The translations under genes and the position numbers were made by a program. A stretch of 64,000 nucleotides of DNA from Combretum micranthum. Its lineage: Eukaryota > Streptophyta > Magnoliopsida > Myrtales > Combretaceae. The DNA lies in the NCBI GenBank assembly GCA_024138025.1, contig JAMXBD010000397.1, positions 124,001 to 188,000 of the forward strand, given 5' to 3'. Position 1 is the first letter of the stretch. Each line of letters starts with the position of its first letter. Positions 63,601 to 64,000 of the stretch are shown one piece after another. The notes under the pieces are model-generated. The model worked only from the letters and a program-made list of their open reading frames with translations, did not search any database and had not been told where the DNA came from.

Positions 63601-64000
63601 TGTGATAATTGATTAAGAGACAAAATTTCTTGGAAAAAAAAATTGAAATGAGTAGTTGTAAGGATGTAAGAATAGGGTATGGGTAGTGTGTAATGTAGGT
63701 TGTACTTGTGAATAGTAGACAAGACATCTACTTTACCGGTTGTTTCGAAAACACGGGAAAAGCTATAACTGTAATTTTTATAGCTCGGAAAATTACGAAA
63801 TTGATATTTTTGGAATCCTTATAAAATTACGGTTCTAATGAATATTCCGGAACATTTTTCTAAATCCATGGCCCGGGCATGCTTTTCCGTAATTGAGCTC
63901 GGGAAGGCCCGGAATTGAAAAATTCCCGAATTTAAAACTTTCAAAGGTTTAGAATGTGTTTTTAAACAATAATTCAAATTCATTTACTTCATAATATTTA
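60678..64000 (-). mobile_element. Family B1 LTR, minus orientation, cut by the window end
   Basis: It starts TGTCACGCCCCGTAGGG and aligns with 48408-51872, stopping about 150 bp before the expected terminal TTTACA. It interrupts the third family A copy after ATCTT (60673-60677), which should recur beyond the window. It carries four 33-bp repeats at about 61300-61425, the conserved module at 61915-62003, a minus-strand TATA-like run at about 63449-63440 and a TG microsatellite at 63535-63553. Confidence 0.85.

Overview
This window is nuclear DNA from a flowering plant, most likely a eudicot with a repeat-rich genome. The evidence is one multi-exon kinase gene of a plant-only family, AT-rich intergenic DNA, and many long-LTR retrotransposon copies nested in one another. 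I could not identify the species. Only one gene looks intact. It lies on the minus strand at 27721-37018 and has eight coding exons that I assembled from splice sites. It encodes a 1096-residue Raf-like MAPKKK with an N-terminal PB1 domain and a C-terminal kinase domain, which fits the plant group B4 RAF kinases.

Left flank (1-27.4 kb): a fragment of Ty3/gypsy reverse transcriptase (1-229) and a broken LTR piece come first. Next is one complete minus-strand LTR retrotransposon at 400-19207, flanked by the 5-bp duplication ATAAA. It has about 4.3-kb LTRs, a tRNA-Met primer-binding site and a polypurine tract. Its internal region carries decayed gag-like sequence but no recognisable pol core, so it looks like a TR-GAG/LARD-type non-autonomous element. 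Two solo LTRs have inserted into it: 3037-5826 (TSD CTAAG) and 10642-14071 (TSD GAGTT). From 19.2 to 27.4 kb there are degenerate LTR remains, AT-rich spacer, a group of short GCATTC/GAATGC palindromes and a complete 400-bp TRIM-like element (TSD AGAAC).

Gene region (27.4-37.7 kb): the largest intron of the kinase gene carries a 1037-bp Mutator-like element (10-bp TSD, TIRs of about 100 bp). It encloses a fragment resembling the start of a Myb/SANT repeat, so it is a Pack-MULE candidate. An ABRE-like G-box lies upstream of the gene.

Right flank (38.5-64 kb): this is a nest of solo LTRs, four of them with clear 5-bp duplications: 38838-43704 (ATATC; itself holding a copia-like solo LTR with CCCTC), 44270-48027 (AGCTC), 48408-51872 (GTATT) and 55423-59914 (AAATT). 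The last lies inside a third copy of the long LTR of the 400-19207 element (52115-60677). A further copy starts at 60678 and runs off the window. I call the 4.3-kb LTR family A and the 3.4-3.8-kb LTRs family B. They share terminal motifs and two internal conserved modules, so they belong to one lineage. The adjacent RT fragment looks chromoviral and Tekay/Del-like. The number of solo LTRs compared with one complete element suggests frequent LTR-LTR recombination here.
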